This document shows, one piece after another, positions 55,814-64,000 of a stretch of 64,000 bases of DNA. Below the pieces are notes generated by a model. It searched no databases, had not been told where the DNA came from, and saw only the letters and a program-made list of their open reading frames with translations. The stretch covers positions 1-64,000 of the forward strand of contig JAFSRX010000067.1 in NCBI GenBank assembly GCA_017445905.1, read 5' to 3'. Within the stretch, counting starts at the first letter, position 1, and every line of letters starts with the position of its first letter. Source of the stretch: Eubacterium sp. (GTDB lineage: Bacteria > Bacillota > Clostridia > Oscillospirales > Acutalibacteraceae). The translations under genes were made by a program, and so were the position numbers.

Positions 55814-56611
55814 ATGAAAATCGGATTTATCGGATGCGGTAATATGGCATCTGCTATAATAGACGGAATTATAAAAAACGAAATAACAAAGGAAAACGAT
55901 ATCAGTATTTTTGATGTTTTTTTTCCAGCTGTTGAAAGTATTACATCAAAATACAATGTTAATCTTTGCGAAAAGGCTTCGGATATTGTTAGAAGCAGTG
56001 ATGCTGTTATTCTCGCTGTTAAGCCAAATGTTATTGCATCCGTTTTAGATGAAATCAACTATTCTCTTGAAGAAAGCAACACACTAATAATTTCAATCGC
56101 TGCAGGAAAAACAATTGATTTTATAAGAAATACTCTCTCCCACGATAACAGAATTATCCGCGTTATGCCTAATATCAACGCAAAGGTTGGAGAAGCTATA
56201 AGCGCTTATACAGCAAATTCATATGCAACGAAAGAGGACAAAGCATTATGCGAAAAGCTCTTCGGAGGAGTTGGAAAGGTTATGTATCTTGATGAGGAGA
56301 TGTTCCCTCTTTTCGGAGTTATTGCAGGATGCTCTCCCGCATTTGCATATATGTTTATTGACTCACTTGCAAGAGCAGGAGTTAAAAACGGAATGAAAAA
56401 AGAAACAGCCCTCTTTGTTGCGGCTCAGGCTGTTTTAGGAAGCGCTAAAATGATTCTTGAATCAAATGAACATCCGTGGGAGCTTGTTGATAAGGTTTGT
56501 TCACCAGGCGGAACAACGATTGAAGGCGTTGCTTCGCTTCAGCAAGACGGATTTGAAAATTCGGTTATCAATGCAGTTGATAAAGCTGTAGATAAAGATA
56601 AGAAACTTTAA
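55814..56611 (+). CDS. proC: pyrroline-5-carboxylate reductase
   Basis: A 265-aa NAD(P)H-dependent enzyme for the last step of proline synthesis. The Rossmann motif is IGFIGCGNMASAIIDG (3-18), AVKPNVIASVL (about 73) follows, and the C-terminal signature is SPGGTTIEGVASLQQDGF. The ribosome binding site is AAGGAAG. It is 18 nt upstream of the AIM24-family gene. Confidence 0.95.
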   Translation: MKIGFIGCGNMASAIIDGIIKNEITKENDISIFDVFFPAVESITSKYNVNLCEKASDIVRSSDAVILAVKPNVIASVLDEINYSLEESNTLIISIAAGKTIDFIRNTLSHDNRIIRVMPNINAKVGEAISAYTANSYATKEDKALCEKLFGGVGKVMYLDEEMFPLFGVIAGCSPAFAYMFIDSLARAGVKNGMKKETALFVAAQAVLGSAKMILESNEHPWELVDKVCSPGGTTIEGVASLQQDGFENSVINAVDKAVDKDKKL

Positions 56612-56629
56612 AACAAAGGAGTAAAAATT

Positions 56630-57316
56630 ATGAAGTACGAAATTCAGGGCGGTAATTTTCCCGTTGTTGTTTGCACAGTTGAGCCAAACGAAACATTAAT
56701 TACCGAAGGCGGCGGAATGAGCTGGATGAGTCCGAATATGAAGATGGAAACTTCTTCAAACGGCGGAATCGGGAAAATGTTCGGCAGAATGCTTACAAAA
56801 GAAAGTCTTTTCCAGAACAAATACACAGCTCAGGGAAGCGCAGGAACAATCGCTTTTGCAAGCTCACTTCCCGGTGAGATTATGGCAATCGAGATAGGTC
56901 CCGGCAAGGAATATGTTGCACAGAAATCTGCTTTCCTTGCTTCAACATCAGGTGTAACACTTTCAACCTTCTTCCAGAAGAAATTCGGTTCAGGCCTTTT
57001 CGGAGGTGAGGGTTTCATTATGCAGAAACTCTCAGGCAACGGAACTGCATTTGTTGAGATAGACGGCTCAGCAATCAGATATAATCTCGAAGAAGGTCAG
57101 CAGCTCATTGTTGATACCGGTCACGTTGTTTTAATGAGCACAACCTGTAAGATGGATGTTCAGACTGTTAAGGGCGTTAAAAATGTTCTTTTCGGCGGAG
57201 AAGGATTATTCAATACAGTTGTATCGGGTCCGGGTGAAGTTGTTCTTCAAACAATGCCTGTTCCGAAACTTGCAACAGCTATTCAGCCATATATTCAGGT
57301 TTCACAAGGTTCATAA
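56630..57316 (+). CDS. AIM24/TIGR00266 family protein
   Basis: A 228-aa protein of the AIM24 family (DUF124), mostly beta-strand with repeated glycine-rich turns (ITEGGGMSWMSPNMKMET, FGGEGFIMQKLSGNGTAFVE, LFGGEGLFNTVVSGPGEVVLQ). The family fold is a trimeric double-stranded beta-helix; the molecular function in bacteria is unknown. The ribosome binding site is AAAGGAG. It is probably co-transcribed with proC. Confidence 0.88.
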   Translation: MKYEIQGGNFPVVVCTVEPNETLITEGGGMSWMSPNMKMETSSNGGIGKMFGRMLTKESLFQNKYTAQGSAGTIAFASSLPGEIMAIEIGPGKEYVAQKSAFLASTSGVTLSTFFQKKFGSGLFGGEGFIMQKLSGNGTAFVEIDGSAIRYNLEEGQQLIVDTGHVVLMSTTCKMDVQTVKGVKNVLFGGEGLFNTVVSGPGEVVLQTMPVPKLATAIQPYIQVSQGS

Positions 57317-57330
57317 TACTTAAACAAAAA

Positions 57331-57358
57331 AACAGTTGGCTCAAATGAGTCAACTGTT
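57331..57358. terminator. bidirectional terminator between AIM24 gene and metK
   Basis: A 12-bp stem with one G-U pair (57331-57342 with 57347-57358) and an AAAT loop, an A-run on the left and TTTTTT on the right. It serves both convergent genes. Confidence 0.88.
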
Positions 57359-57366
57359 TTTTGGTA

Positions 57367-58545
57367 TTATAAGTACTTCTTTATTTCATCAACCTTATTA
57401 AGTTGTTCCCAGGAAACGCCGAGATCTTCTCTTCCCATATGTCCGTAAGCGGCAACATTCTTATAAATAGGTTTTCTTAAATCAAGCTCTCTGATTATTG
57501 CAGAAGGTCTTAAATCAAATACCTTTGAAACAATCTCACTGATTTCTTCATCGCTCTTAGTTCCTGTACCGAAGGTATCAACAAGAACTGAAACCGGTTT
57601 TGCAACGCCTATTGCATATGCAAGCTCAACCTCACATTTATCAGCAAGTCCTGCGGCAACAACATTCTTTGCAACCCATCTTGCTGCATAAGCTGCACTG
57701 CGGTCAACCTTGGTTGGGTCTTTACCGGAGAAAGCTCCTCCTCCGTGGCGAGCATATCCACCATATGTATCAACAATAATCTTTCTTCCTGTAAGTCCTG
57801 AATCTCCCATAGGACCGCCGATAACAAATCTTCCTGTCGGATTTACATAGAATACTGTTTTTTCGTCCATAAGATGTGCAGGAATTGTTGTTTTGATTAC
57901 TTTTTCAATAACTTCTTCTCTGAGCTGGTCAAGAGATACATCAGCGCTGTGCTGAGAAGAAATAACTACTGTTGTTACTCTTGAAGGAACACCGTCAACA
58001 TATTCAACTGTAACCTGGGACTTTCCGTCTGAATAAAGATAAGGAAGCGTTCCGTTTTCTCTTACTTCTGTGAGCTTTAAAGCAAGCTTATGTGCAAGTG
58101 AAATAGGAAGAGGCATAAGTTCCTCAGTTTCCTTACAAGCGTAGCCAAACATCATTCCCTGGTCGCCTGCTCCGTTAAGGTTATCCTCATCATCCTCGTT
58201 ATTCTTTAATTCATATGATTTATCAACACCCATTGCGATATCGTCAGACTGCTTGTCTATCGCAGTAAGGACAGCGCAGGTATTTCCGTTGAAACCCTTT
58301 TTGTCGTCATCGTAGCCGATTTCACAAACGGTTTTTCTAACAATGGCTGGAATATCAACCTGTGCCTTCGTTGTAATTTCACCCATAACAAGAACCTGTC
58401 CAGTTGTAACAGTTGTTTCACAGGCAACTCTTGACATAGGGTCCTGAGCAAGCATTTCATCAAGAATAGCATCGGATATCTGGTCACAGATTTTATCGGG
58501 ATGACCTTTTGTTACCGACTCACTTGTAAATAAATATTTAGACAT
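57367..58545 (-). CDS. metK: S-adenosylmethionine synthetase
   Basis: A 392-aa enzyme forming SAM from methionine and ATP. Motifs are [20 protein letters not shown] at the N-terminus, [13 protein letters not shown] (the hexapeptide region, about 122) and [19 protein letters not shown] (about 260-278). The leader is about 40 nt from promoter to ATG and contains no SAM riboswitch. Single gene with its own promoter and terminator. Confidence 0.97.
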   Translation of the reverse strand: MSKYLFTSESVTKGHPDKICDQISDAILDEMLAQDPMSRVACETTVTTGQVLVMGEITTKAQVDIPAIVRKTVCEIGYDDDKKGFNGNTCAVLTAIDKQSDDIAMGVDKSYELKNNEDDEDNLNGAGDQGMMFGYACKETEELMPLPISLAHKLALKLTEVRENGTLPYLYSDGKSQVTVEYVDGVPSRVTTVVISSQHSADVSLDQLREEVIEKVIKTTIPAHLMDEKTVFYVNPTGRFVIGGPMGDSGLTGRKIIVDTYGGYARHGGGAFSGKDPTKVDRSAAYAARWVAKNVVAAGLADKCEVELAYAIGVAKPVSVLVDTFGTGTKSDEEISEIVSKVFDLRPSAIIRELDLRKPIYKNVAAYGHMGREDLGVSWEQLNKVDEIKKYL

Positions 58546-58590
58546 ATCGTTTCCTCTTTTCTTAAAAGGTAATAATTAGGATGTTAGATA

Positions 58591-58619
58591 ATAATATAAT
58601 AATTAATTTAAACTGTCAA
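58591..58619 (-). promoter_or_regulatory. metK promoter
   Basis: On the minus strand TTGACA (58619-58614), 17 nt, then TATTAT (58596-58591). It starts only 12 nt after the stop of the DHHW gene, so metK is a separate unit. Confidence 0.8.
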
Positions 58620-58630
58620 TATATTATTGA

Positions 58631-59845
58631 TTATTCTTCATCAAATTCATCTTCATCAATTTCTTCATCATCGACTTCTTCGTCATCAAATTCTTCCTCT
58701 TCTTCATATGGCTCAAAGAAATCAAGATTTTCATCAATCATAAATTTTTCAGTATTGAAAAGTATCAACATACTGTTGATATCAGTTTCTTCATCAAGCA
58801 AGTCATATAAATCATCCTGATAATAACGAAGGTCGATAACAATTATTCGTGAATAGTTATTAACAAGGAACTGAAGCATTGAATTAGCATATGAATCCTT
58901 GATTAAAAGCAGCGTTTTGCCGCTTTTTGAGTTAGTTGTTATATCTAGCTGAGAATAGTTTCCTCCGAGAAAATAATCATACTTATTTTTCGTTTTTATC
59001 ATTTCCGGAGCAAAGAGAGATTTTGAAGTACTTCCCTCTTCAAAATTATTAACTTCAAGTTTAACCTGGGGTAAATAAGAAGTTATTGTGTCTGCTGCAA
59101 TACTGACCTGGACCTTGTCGTAGGTTGAGCCTAAGAAACTTTTGCTGATTTCTTTGTTTTTCAGACTATTAATATCAACGCTTTTATAATCCAAAGCCTC
59201 AGAAAGCAAATCATATGCGTAATATGCGCCGAGCGAAGTCCAGTGGTGGTCAGTTCGATAATAGATATATTCATTATCGTGTTTACTCAGTTCGTTTTCA
59301 AGTTCAATAACCCTTGCTTTCTTAGTCTGTTTTTTTACTTCTTTACAGACGAAAGAATTGCTATACGGAATAACCTTTGACGGAAGTTTGCTTTTTAGTG
59401 CTGCATACTTTGAAGGAACAAAAGCACAAACACTTTTAACTCCCAAATCATTGGTATAATCCAAAAATGAACTCAAAACTTCTGTGTTATAACTGACAAG
59501 TTCACTGTCATAATCAGATTCCTGATATTTTTCAATCAGATAATCATCTTTTCCAAAATAAACTCCGTTTAAATCGCGTCTTCCCAAAGCGCGCATTATA
59601 CTTGTTTTTGCTTTAACCCAAAAGCTTCTGAATTCGAACTGATCGCTTAGATACTCTTCATAATCATGCTGAAAAGTTCCGTCAGCAAGAGTATCAAGTG
59701 ATTCTAAATCAATTTCAGGCATTGTCATAAGCGCTCTGTTTTCATCAACTGAAAAGTCGCTTTTTTTACCGAAAACAGAAAACGAGGTAAAGAAAACAAT
59801 GATCGCCAGGAAAGCGCATATTATTGGAATACTGTATTTTTTCAA
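58631..59845 (-). CDS. DHHW/AlgX-like SGNH protein, polymer O-acetylation partner
   Basis: A 404-aa exported protein. An N-terminal signal-anchor (residues 5-25) is followed by the AlgX/AlgJ-like SGNH fold. The name motif DHHW is at 199-202 and the nucleophile is probably Ser318 in IKDSYANS, giving a Ser318-Asp199-His201 type triad. Such proteins receive acetyl from an MBOAT partner and place it on an extracellular polysaccharide. The C-terminus is an extreme acidic tail of about 30 residues (mostly Glu/Asp from ~374), not part of the fold. Last gene of the cassette, 10 nt after the MBOAT gene. Confidence 0.85.
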   Translation of the reverse strand: MKKYSIPIICAFLAIIVFFTSFSVFGKKSDFSVDENRALMTMPEIDLESLDTLADGTFQHDYEEYLSDQFEFRSFWVKAKTSIMRALGRRDLNGVYFGKDDYLIEKYQESDYDSELVSYNTEVLSSFLDYTNDLGVKSVCAFVPSKYAALKSKLPSKVIPYSNSFVCKEVKKQTKKARVIELENELSKHDNEYIYYRTDHHWTSLGAYYAYDLLSEALDYKSVDINSLKNKEISKSFLGSTYDKVQVSIAADTITSYLPQVKLEVNNFEEGSTSKSLFAPEMIKTKNKYDYFLGGNYSQLDITTNSKSGKTLLLIKDSYANSMLQFLVNNYSRIIVIDLRYYQDDLYDLLDEETDINSMLILFNTEKFMIDENLDFFEPYEEEEEFDDEEVDDEEIDEDEFDEE

Positions 59846-59855
59846 ATCAATAACC

Positions 59856-61256
59856 TCAAAATCTAAAATACAAAAACGGATTATATGAATCCGAAACTAA
59901 AAATGAAACTGAAAGCACCATTACAATAACTGTAAATAAAACCTGAAATACAGTATCGGCGCTCTTTGATTTAATGAGCTTCTTATATAATTTTTTAGGT
60001 GCTGATGTTGCAAAAATGCAACCTATTATCAAAACTGAAATATAGTTTGTTAAATAATAGAAGGTGTTACCGTCGGCAAATTTGCCCGAACCAAACAATA
60101 CGCTTGCAAAATACTTTCCGTCTGCGAAATCGGAATATGCAAAAATTGCCCAGCCGATAACAAAGAGAACTATTGTATAAACATGGCATACCGCCGATGG
60201 CGCTTTATCAAGCCATTTTTTGAAAACGAATTTTTCAAGAATCAAAATAACAAAATAGTATAATCCCCAAATAACAAAGTTCCATGATGCGCCATGCCAA
60301 AGTCCTGTAAGTACCCATACAATAAAGAGATTTAATACCTGTCTCTTCGTTCCCTTTCTGTTACCGCCGAGAGGGATATACAAATACTCTTTAAAAAACG
60401 AACTAAGAGAAATATGCCATCTGCGCCAGAACTCAGTTATGCTTTTTGATTCATACGGATAAATAAAGTTTTCATCGAACTTAAATCCAAACATTCTTCC
60501 AAGACCGATGGCCATATCAGAATATCCTGAAAAATCAAAATAAATCTGCAAGGTAAATGCAATAACACCGAGCCACGCAGTTGCTGTTGTAAGCCCGTTA
60601 GTTGTTGCAGCAATTTCGCTGAACATTTCGCCAACTGTGTTTGCTATAAGAACTTTTTTAGCAAGTCCGGTCATAAAACGCTTTATGCCATAGGCAAAAT
60701 CATCAGTTGTTATAGTTCTCGAATTAAGCTGCTGAGCAACAGTTTTATAGCGGACAATCGGCCCTGCAATTAGCTGTGGAAACATTGAAACATATGCTCC
60801 GAAGGTTATAATATTATGCTGAGCTTCAACCCTGCCCCTATAGACATCTATCGTATAAGAAAGGGTCTGGAAGGTATAGAAGGATATTCCGATTGGAAGC
60901 ATAATATCAAGCTCAGTTATACTTGCACCAAAAATGCTGTTTATATTTGAGATAACAAAATTCGAATATTTAAAAAATGCAAGCAATCCGAGATTAACAA
61001 CTATTGAGCATATCAGCGCAAATTTCGCTCCACTAGGTTTGCCCTTATTTCTTGAATATTCAATTAAACGTCCCATTGAGTAATCGAGAACGGTTGAAAA
61101 AAGCATTAAGAGAATATATGCAGGTCTGTCCCAACCGTAGAATATCAGCGAAACAACAAACAGAACTAAGTTTCTGCAGTTTTTCGGAGATATGAAGTAT
61201 AGCAACAGGACAATCGGTAAAAACCGAAATAAGAATAAAATACTGCTGAATACCAT
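59856..61256 (-). CDS. MBOAT-family O-acyltransferase (AlgI/PatA/DltB-like)
   Basis: A 466-aa polytopic membrane protein. Family marks are FFKYSNF (about 95), PIGISFYTFQTLSYTIDVYRG (about 121-141), FPQLIAGPIVRY, FWRRWHISLSSFF (about 276-288) and the catalytic-His motif LWHGASWNFVIWG (His321). It is expected to move acyl groups, usually acetyl, across the membrane to the outside. The neighbours (DHHW protein, SGNH esterase) indicate exopolysaccharide or wall-polymer acetylation; there is no dltA or dltC here, so D-alanylation is unlikely. Confidence 0.93.
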   Translation of the reverse strand: MVFSSILFLFRFLPIVLLLYFISPKNCRNLVLFVVSLIFYGWDRPAYILLMLFSTVLDYSMGRLIEYSRNKGKPSGAKFALICSIVVNLGLLAFFKYSNFVISNINSIFGASITELDIMLPIGISFYTFQTLSYTIDVYRGRVEAQHNIITFGAYVSMFPQLIAGPIVRYKTVAQQLNSRTITTDDFAYGIKRFMTGLAKKVLIANTVGEMFSEIAATTNGLTTATAWLGVIAFTLQIYFDFSGYSDMAIGLGRMFGFKFDENFIYPYESKSITEFWRRWHISLSSFFKEYLYIPLGGNRKGTKRQVLNLFIVWVLTGLWHGASWNFVIWGLYYFVILILEKFVFKKWLDKAPSAVCHVYTIVLFVIGWAIFAYSDFADGKYFASVLFGSGKFADGNTFYYLTNYISVLIIGCIFATSAPKKLYKKLIKSKSADTVFQVLFTVIVMVLSVSFLVSDSYNPFLYFRF

Positions 61257-61262
61257 TTGTTA

Positions 61263-61787
61263 TTATCCGAGTGTTTTCTTAATAGCTTTTACTGCTTTTT
61301 TGTTTGAATTTGTATCAATCATTACTATATAGACGAAGCTGCCGACTGAGCCAACCTTGGCATTTTTGAAAAGCTTCTTACCTTTAGAAGAAAGATAATT
61401 TTTCATTGAAGCTTCTTCGTTCTTTTTAAATCTTGTGAGCTGTGATTTAATTGTTTTAACCTTGCCCGAATCCTTAACCTTTGCAACCATAATTATGTAT
61501 TCGCATTTACTGTTTTTGCCGCCTGTAACTTTAGATGCAGCATAGTAGCTTTTAAGGTCAGCGGTTTTAACGCCCATAACTCTTCTCTTGCCCTTAACTC
61601 TGTTTGACTTTTTAAACGGGAAAGACTTGCCGTATGCTTTTTTTACAGCACTGTATGCAGCAGCAGGTGTTTTGCCTGCCGCCATTGCAACCTCACCGGT
61701 GAGTGAAAACGCTGAGAATACTGTAATAAGTGCAAGAATAACGCTCATTATTCTTATGCTGAAAGTGTTTTTCTTTGTTTGTGTCAT
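61263..61787 (-). CDS. secreted DUF4358-like protein
   Basis: A 174-aa secreted protein with a signal peptide (hydrophobic residues 13-30, probable cleavage after AMAA). The mature part is very Lys-rich (pI clearly basic), with two conserved-looking strands (CEYIIMVAKVKDSGKV and VGSFVYIVMIDTNSNKKA) as in DUF4358 proteins. Function unknown; its place between the SGNH esterase and the MBOAT gene suggests an accessory that contacts an acidic wall polymer (inference from charge and position). Confidence 0.7.
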   Translation of the reverse strand: MTQTKKNTFSIRIMSVILALITVFSAFSLTGEVAMAAGKTPAAAYSAVKKAYGKSFPFKKSNRVKGKRRVMGVKTADLKSYYAASKVTGGKNSKCEYIIMVAKVKDSGKVKTIKSQLTRFKKNEEASMKNYLSSKGKKLFKNAKVGSVGSFVYIVMIDTNSNKKAVKAIKKTLG

Positions 61788-61799
61788 AATTATTCTCCT

Positions 61800-63257
61800 T
61801 TATTTATGTTTCTTAGTGTATTTATTTAACTGTTTAATAAATAATTTACAGCTTGACGGTAACCAATGGCAACCGTCACCGCCATCATATTTATCTAAAA
61901 GATTTCCGTTGCTATCTTTAAACGGCTCTGTATAATCATAATACTCGCAATCCATTCTTTTAGCCATTTTCTTAACGGCTTTGTTGAAGGAGAGTATTCT
62001 CTTTTTCTTGGGAATTGATTTTCCGCTATTCGCCTTTGTCGGAGAAACAGGAAGAATAACTATTTCAACTCCCTTGCAGGCATCCTTGATGTCCTCGATA
62101 GCATATTCATAGTATTCAATTATGCCCTTATTGCCTTTATAGGCTGCCTCATTCATACCGAGCATTATAAACACTCTGTCAGGCTTATAGCTTATAACCT
62201 TTTCAACACCTGTCACAGTTTGATTGCCAACGCTGAAATAATTTCTTTCATAGAAGGTATAGGTTCCCATACCGATTTTAACAACAAATTTTCCGCCCGG
62301 AAGCGCTTTATAATATTTAACGCCCTCCATTATTGAATCGCCGACTAAAACTGTTGTTTTAGCTTTTATTTTAACAGGAGTTGACTTTCTGCCGAGAGCG
62401 GGTTTGCCATTTACTTTTCTTTCCCCTCTGACAACATAATAATAGCTTTTATGCGCCTTAGCTGATTTATCTGTATAGCTTAGTTTACCATCTTCAAGAG
62501 TTGCGATTTTCTTATATCCCTTTGTTTTATTCTTTGAACGGTAAACATAATACTGTTTTGCTTTATCAACCTTTTTCCATTTTACAACAGGTTTTCCGTA
62601 TAAATTGCAGTATCCGCTGACCTTGCATTTTTCAACGGCAGGAACAGTTGTTGCATTTATCGACTGAGTATATTTTCCGTATTCTTTCTTCGAATCAATC
62701 TTAACAAATGCTCTTATCTTAATCGTATATTTCTTATCAGGGGCGAGATTTCTTATTCGATAACTGCTTCTCGATGCTGATAAATTATCACTTAGATTCA
62801 GACCTGCACCGTTACAATACACTTCATAACCTGAAACATGACTGTCTTTTTTCCATGAAACCTTAACTGATGTGAGCCCAACTTCATCAAGTTTAAAATC
62901 CTTTGGCTTTTGAGGAATAATCTTAAAAGTTTTATTAACGCTTCCCTTATAATCCTTTATTCCGCTGATAATGATCTTTGCCTTACCCGGATATTTATTG
63001 TTTTCATAGCTCAAAGAGTAGTCTTCATCCAAAACAAGAGTTTTTGATTGGCTGTCTTTATCTTTTTTATAAACAACCTTCGGAATCGGTTTAATTTCTT
63101 TGCCGTTAAATATTGCTGTTTCGCTATCAAGTGATATCGTTGTATTTTCTGATGTTAACTGAGTTGTAATAAGTTCATCAGCAAAAACTACAACTGTTGC
63201 AGTCAATGCAATAAGCAAAACAATTATAGCAGATATAAGCGATCTTCTATTTTTCAT
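61800..63257 (-). CDS. secreted SGNH/GDSL esterase with Ig/Fn3-like modules
   Basis: A 485-aa secreted multidomain protein. The signal peptide is residues 1-26. An Ig/YDG-like module follows (about 48-113, with DYSLSYENNKYPGKAKIIISG), then two Fn3-type modules (about 118-205 and 206-298) and a C-terminal SGNH hydrolase. The SGNH residues are visible: Ser308 in VGDSIMEG, Asn369 in LGMNE, Asp461 and His464 in DGCHWLPSS. It probably adds or removes O-acyl groups on an extracellular glycan. First gene of the cassette; ribosome binding site AAGGAGAAG. Confidence 0.85.
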   Translation of the reverse strand: MKNRRSLISAIIVLLIALTATVVVFADELITTQLTSENTTISLDSETAIFNGKEIKPIPKVVYKKDKDSQSKTLVLDEDYSLSYENNKYPGKAKIIISGIKDYKGSVNKTFKIIPQKPKDFKLDEVGLTSVKVSWKKDSHVSGYEVYCNGAGLNLSDNLSASRSSYRIRNLAPDKKYTIKIRAFVKIDSKKEYGKYTQSINATTVPAVEKCKVSGYCNLYGKPVVKWKKVDKAKQYYVYRSKNKTKGYKKIATLEDGKLSYTDKSAKAHKSYYYVVRGERKVNGKPALGRKSTPVKIKAKTTVLVGDSIMEGVKYYKALPGGKFVVKIGMGTYTFYERNYFSVGNQTVTGVEKVISYKPDRVFIMLGMNEAAYKGNKGIIEYYEYAIEDIKDACKGVEIVILPVSPTKANSGKSIPKKKRILSFNKAVKKMAKRMDCEYYDYTEPFKDSNGNLLDKYDGGDGCHWLPSSCKLFIKQLNKYTKKHK

Positions 63258-63285
63258 GCTCTTCTCCTTATATAATTTTTATATT

Positions 63286-63314
63286 ATTATAAATTAAATA
63301 ATTATGACAGTCAA
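63286..63314 (-). promoter_or_regulatory. promoter of the acylation cassette
   Basis: On the minus strand TTGACT (63314-63309), 17 nt, then TATAAT (63291-63286). It drives the four genes from 63257 to 58631, which have gaps of only 12, 6 and 10 nt. Confidence 0.8.
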
Positions 63315-63328
63315 CAAGCTTAAGCTTG
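63315..63328. promoter_or_regulatory. 14-bp palindrome abutting the cassette -35
   Basis: CAAGCTTAAGCTTG is a perfect 14-bp palindrome whose edge touches the -35 of the cassette promoter. Size and position are right for a dimeric regulator site, but no regulator is identified. Confidence 0.4.
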
Positions 63329-63396
63329 AAATTATTGACAATTTGGTTACAAAATGGCTATATTGATTATCCATGAAAAGAATTGTTTAAATACCC

Positions 63397-63425
63397 TTGT
63401 ATTTTATTTAGAATTAGTTTATAAT
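63397..63425 (+). promoter_or_regulatory. promoter upstream of the SDR gene
   Basis: TTGTAT (63397-63402), 17 nt, then TATAAT (63420-63425). A TTGACA (63430-63435) just downstream lacks a good -10. Confidence 0.6.
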
Positions 63426-63439
63426 TAGCTTGACATAAT

Positions 63440-63462
63440 TCGGCTTAAAGTTCTAAAGCCGA
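63440..63462 (+). promoter_or_regulatory. leader hairpin before the SDR gene
   Basis: A 7-bp stem TCGGCTT/AAGCCGA (63440-63446 with 63456-63462) with a 9-nt loop in the short leader, ending 11 nt before the AAGGAGG ribosome binding site. There is no T-run, so it is not a terminator; it could be a regulator site or an mRNA-stabilising stem. Confidence 0.35.
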
Positions 63463-63485
63463 CTGTAAATTAAGGAGGAAAATTT

Positions 63486-64000
63486 ATGGCAAAGAAGACT
63501 GTATTTTTAACAGGCGGAACAGGCAATATGGGCTGGGCTGCCGTACAGGAAATGCTGAAACATCCGAATGAAATCAATCTTAAACTTCTGGCAAGAAAGA
63601 GCCCTAAGAATGAAGAACTTTTAAAAGACCTTATGGCTAAGCCAAATGTTCAGATTGTCTGGGGTGACCTTACTGATTATGATTCACTTCTTGACGGAAT
63701 CACAGGCGCTGACTATGTTCTTCATGTTGGCGGAATGGTATCCCCTGCTGCTGACTGGAAGCCTTACAGAACACAGAAAACAAATATCGGCGCTGCTGAA
63801 AACATCTGTAAAGCTGTTCTCGCACAGCCTGACCCAGATGCAATTAAGGTTTGCTACATAGGAACTGTTGCCGAAACAGGCGGAAGAAACTATCCTATTC
63901 ACTGGGGACGCTGTGGCGACCCGATTAAAATCTCTATTTATGACCACTATGCAGTTTCTAAAACCGTTGCAGAGAGAACATTCGTTGAAAGCGGAATTAA
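63486..64000 (+). CDS. extended short-chain dehydrogenase/epimerase, 5' part
   Basis: The first 171 codons of an NAD(P)-dependent extended SDR, cut by the right edge. The nucleotide-binding motif is FLTGGTGNMGWA (residues 7-18). WGDLTDYDSL follows, then the ADYVLHVGG strand and the catalytic YAVSK (Tyr about 157, Lys about 161). SDRs of this type are epimerases, dehydratases or reductases, and the substrate cannot be told from this part. The start ATG at 63486 is preceded by a perfect AAGGAGG with 7-nt spacing. The gene diverges from the acylation cassette. Confidence 0.88.
   Translation, partial: MAKKTVFLTGGTGNMGWAAVQEMLKHPNEINLKLLARKSPKNEELLKDLMAKPNVQIVWGDLTDYDSLLDGITGADYVLHVGGMVSPAADWKPYRTQKTNIGAAENICKAVLAQPDPDAIKVCYIGTVAETGGRNYPIHWGRCGDPIKISIYDHYAVSKTVAERTFVESGI

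Noticed and set aside
58546..58620. SAM riboswitch before metK
   Set aside because: The leader from predicted start to ATG is about 40 nt with no conserved S-box helices.
58581..58820. Ser-rich 79-codon frame on the plus strand
   Set aside because: It is the complement of the GAA/GAT-rich acidic tail of the DHHW gene, which explains its Ser runs.
59856..61256. DltB of a D-alanylation operon
   Set aside because: No dltA, dltC or dltD-type genes are adjacent; the DHHW and SGNH neighbours fit polymer acetylation better.

Overview
The window comes from an AT-rich, spore-forming low-GC Gram-positive of the class Clostridia. A gut Oscillospirales/Ruminococcaceae-type anaerobe is the best guess. 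The evidence is a complete spoIIIAA-AH operon and spoIIID, strong AGGAGG-type ribosome binding sites, frequent TTG starts, BspA-type leucine-rich repeats, a dockerin remnant, and the Firmicutes gene orders dgt-dnaG-rpoD and asp23-nusB-xseAB-ispA-dxs-tlyA-nadK-argR-recN. The taxonomic call is an inference from gene content. No 16S sequence is present, although the promoter and leader of an rRNA operon read out of the left edge.

Layout. 1-394: rRNA promoter and leader on the minus strand, then the metA promoter. 395-1309: metA (+), whose Glu111 points to acetyl-CoA as donor. 1348-3962: a GPH-type sugar transporter and a leucine-rich-repeat lipoprotein (-). 4152-16413: one long leftward gene series that starts at dgt and runs through dnaG, rpoD, a DUF896 protein, tmk, a DUF2156 protein, GNAT, DJ-1, 5-formyl-THF cyclo-ligase, mltG, a U32 peptidase/TrhP-like gene and a penicillin-binding protein to a WYL regulator. 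16530-17369: a metallophosphoesterase (+). 17395-18278: yigZ and rpmE (-). 18356-45081: about 22 closely packed leftward genes from asp23 and nusB, through isoprenoid synthesis, NAD kinase, argR, recN, tyrS, ligA, murD, two M42 peptidases and a YnbB-like PLP enzyme, to addB and addA. 45166-49858: the spoIIIA operon (-).

49992-54907: a large GtrA-YfhO fusion membrane protein, a long PRPP synthetase and a small anchored protein (+). 54908-55503: a gene-free stretch with strong hairpins, a short dispersed-type repeat, the 3' remnant of a dockerin gene and a 103-bp palindrome-rich element with terminal inverted repeats. 55504-57316: spoIIID, proC and an AIM24-family gene (+). 57367-58545: metK (-). 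58631-63257: a four-gene leftward operon (SGNH esterase with Fn3-like modules, DUF4358 protein, MBOAT acyltransferase, DHHW/AlgX-like protein) that looks like a machine for O-acylating an extracellular polymer. 63486-64000: the 5' end of an extended short-chain dehydrogenase (+), cut by the window edge.

Most of the window is housekeeping DNA with heavy translational coupling (ATGA, TAATG and 8-nt stop/start overlaps). The less ordinary parts are the acylation cassette with a palindrome beside its promoter, the decayed dockerin locus with its small palindromic element, sigma-E-like promoters at both sporulation loci (one overlapping the apparent ATG of spoIIIAA), a penicillin-binding protein with KTA in place of KTG and a hairpin over its ribosome binding site, and the GtrA-YfhO fusion.
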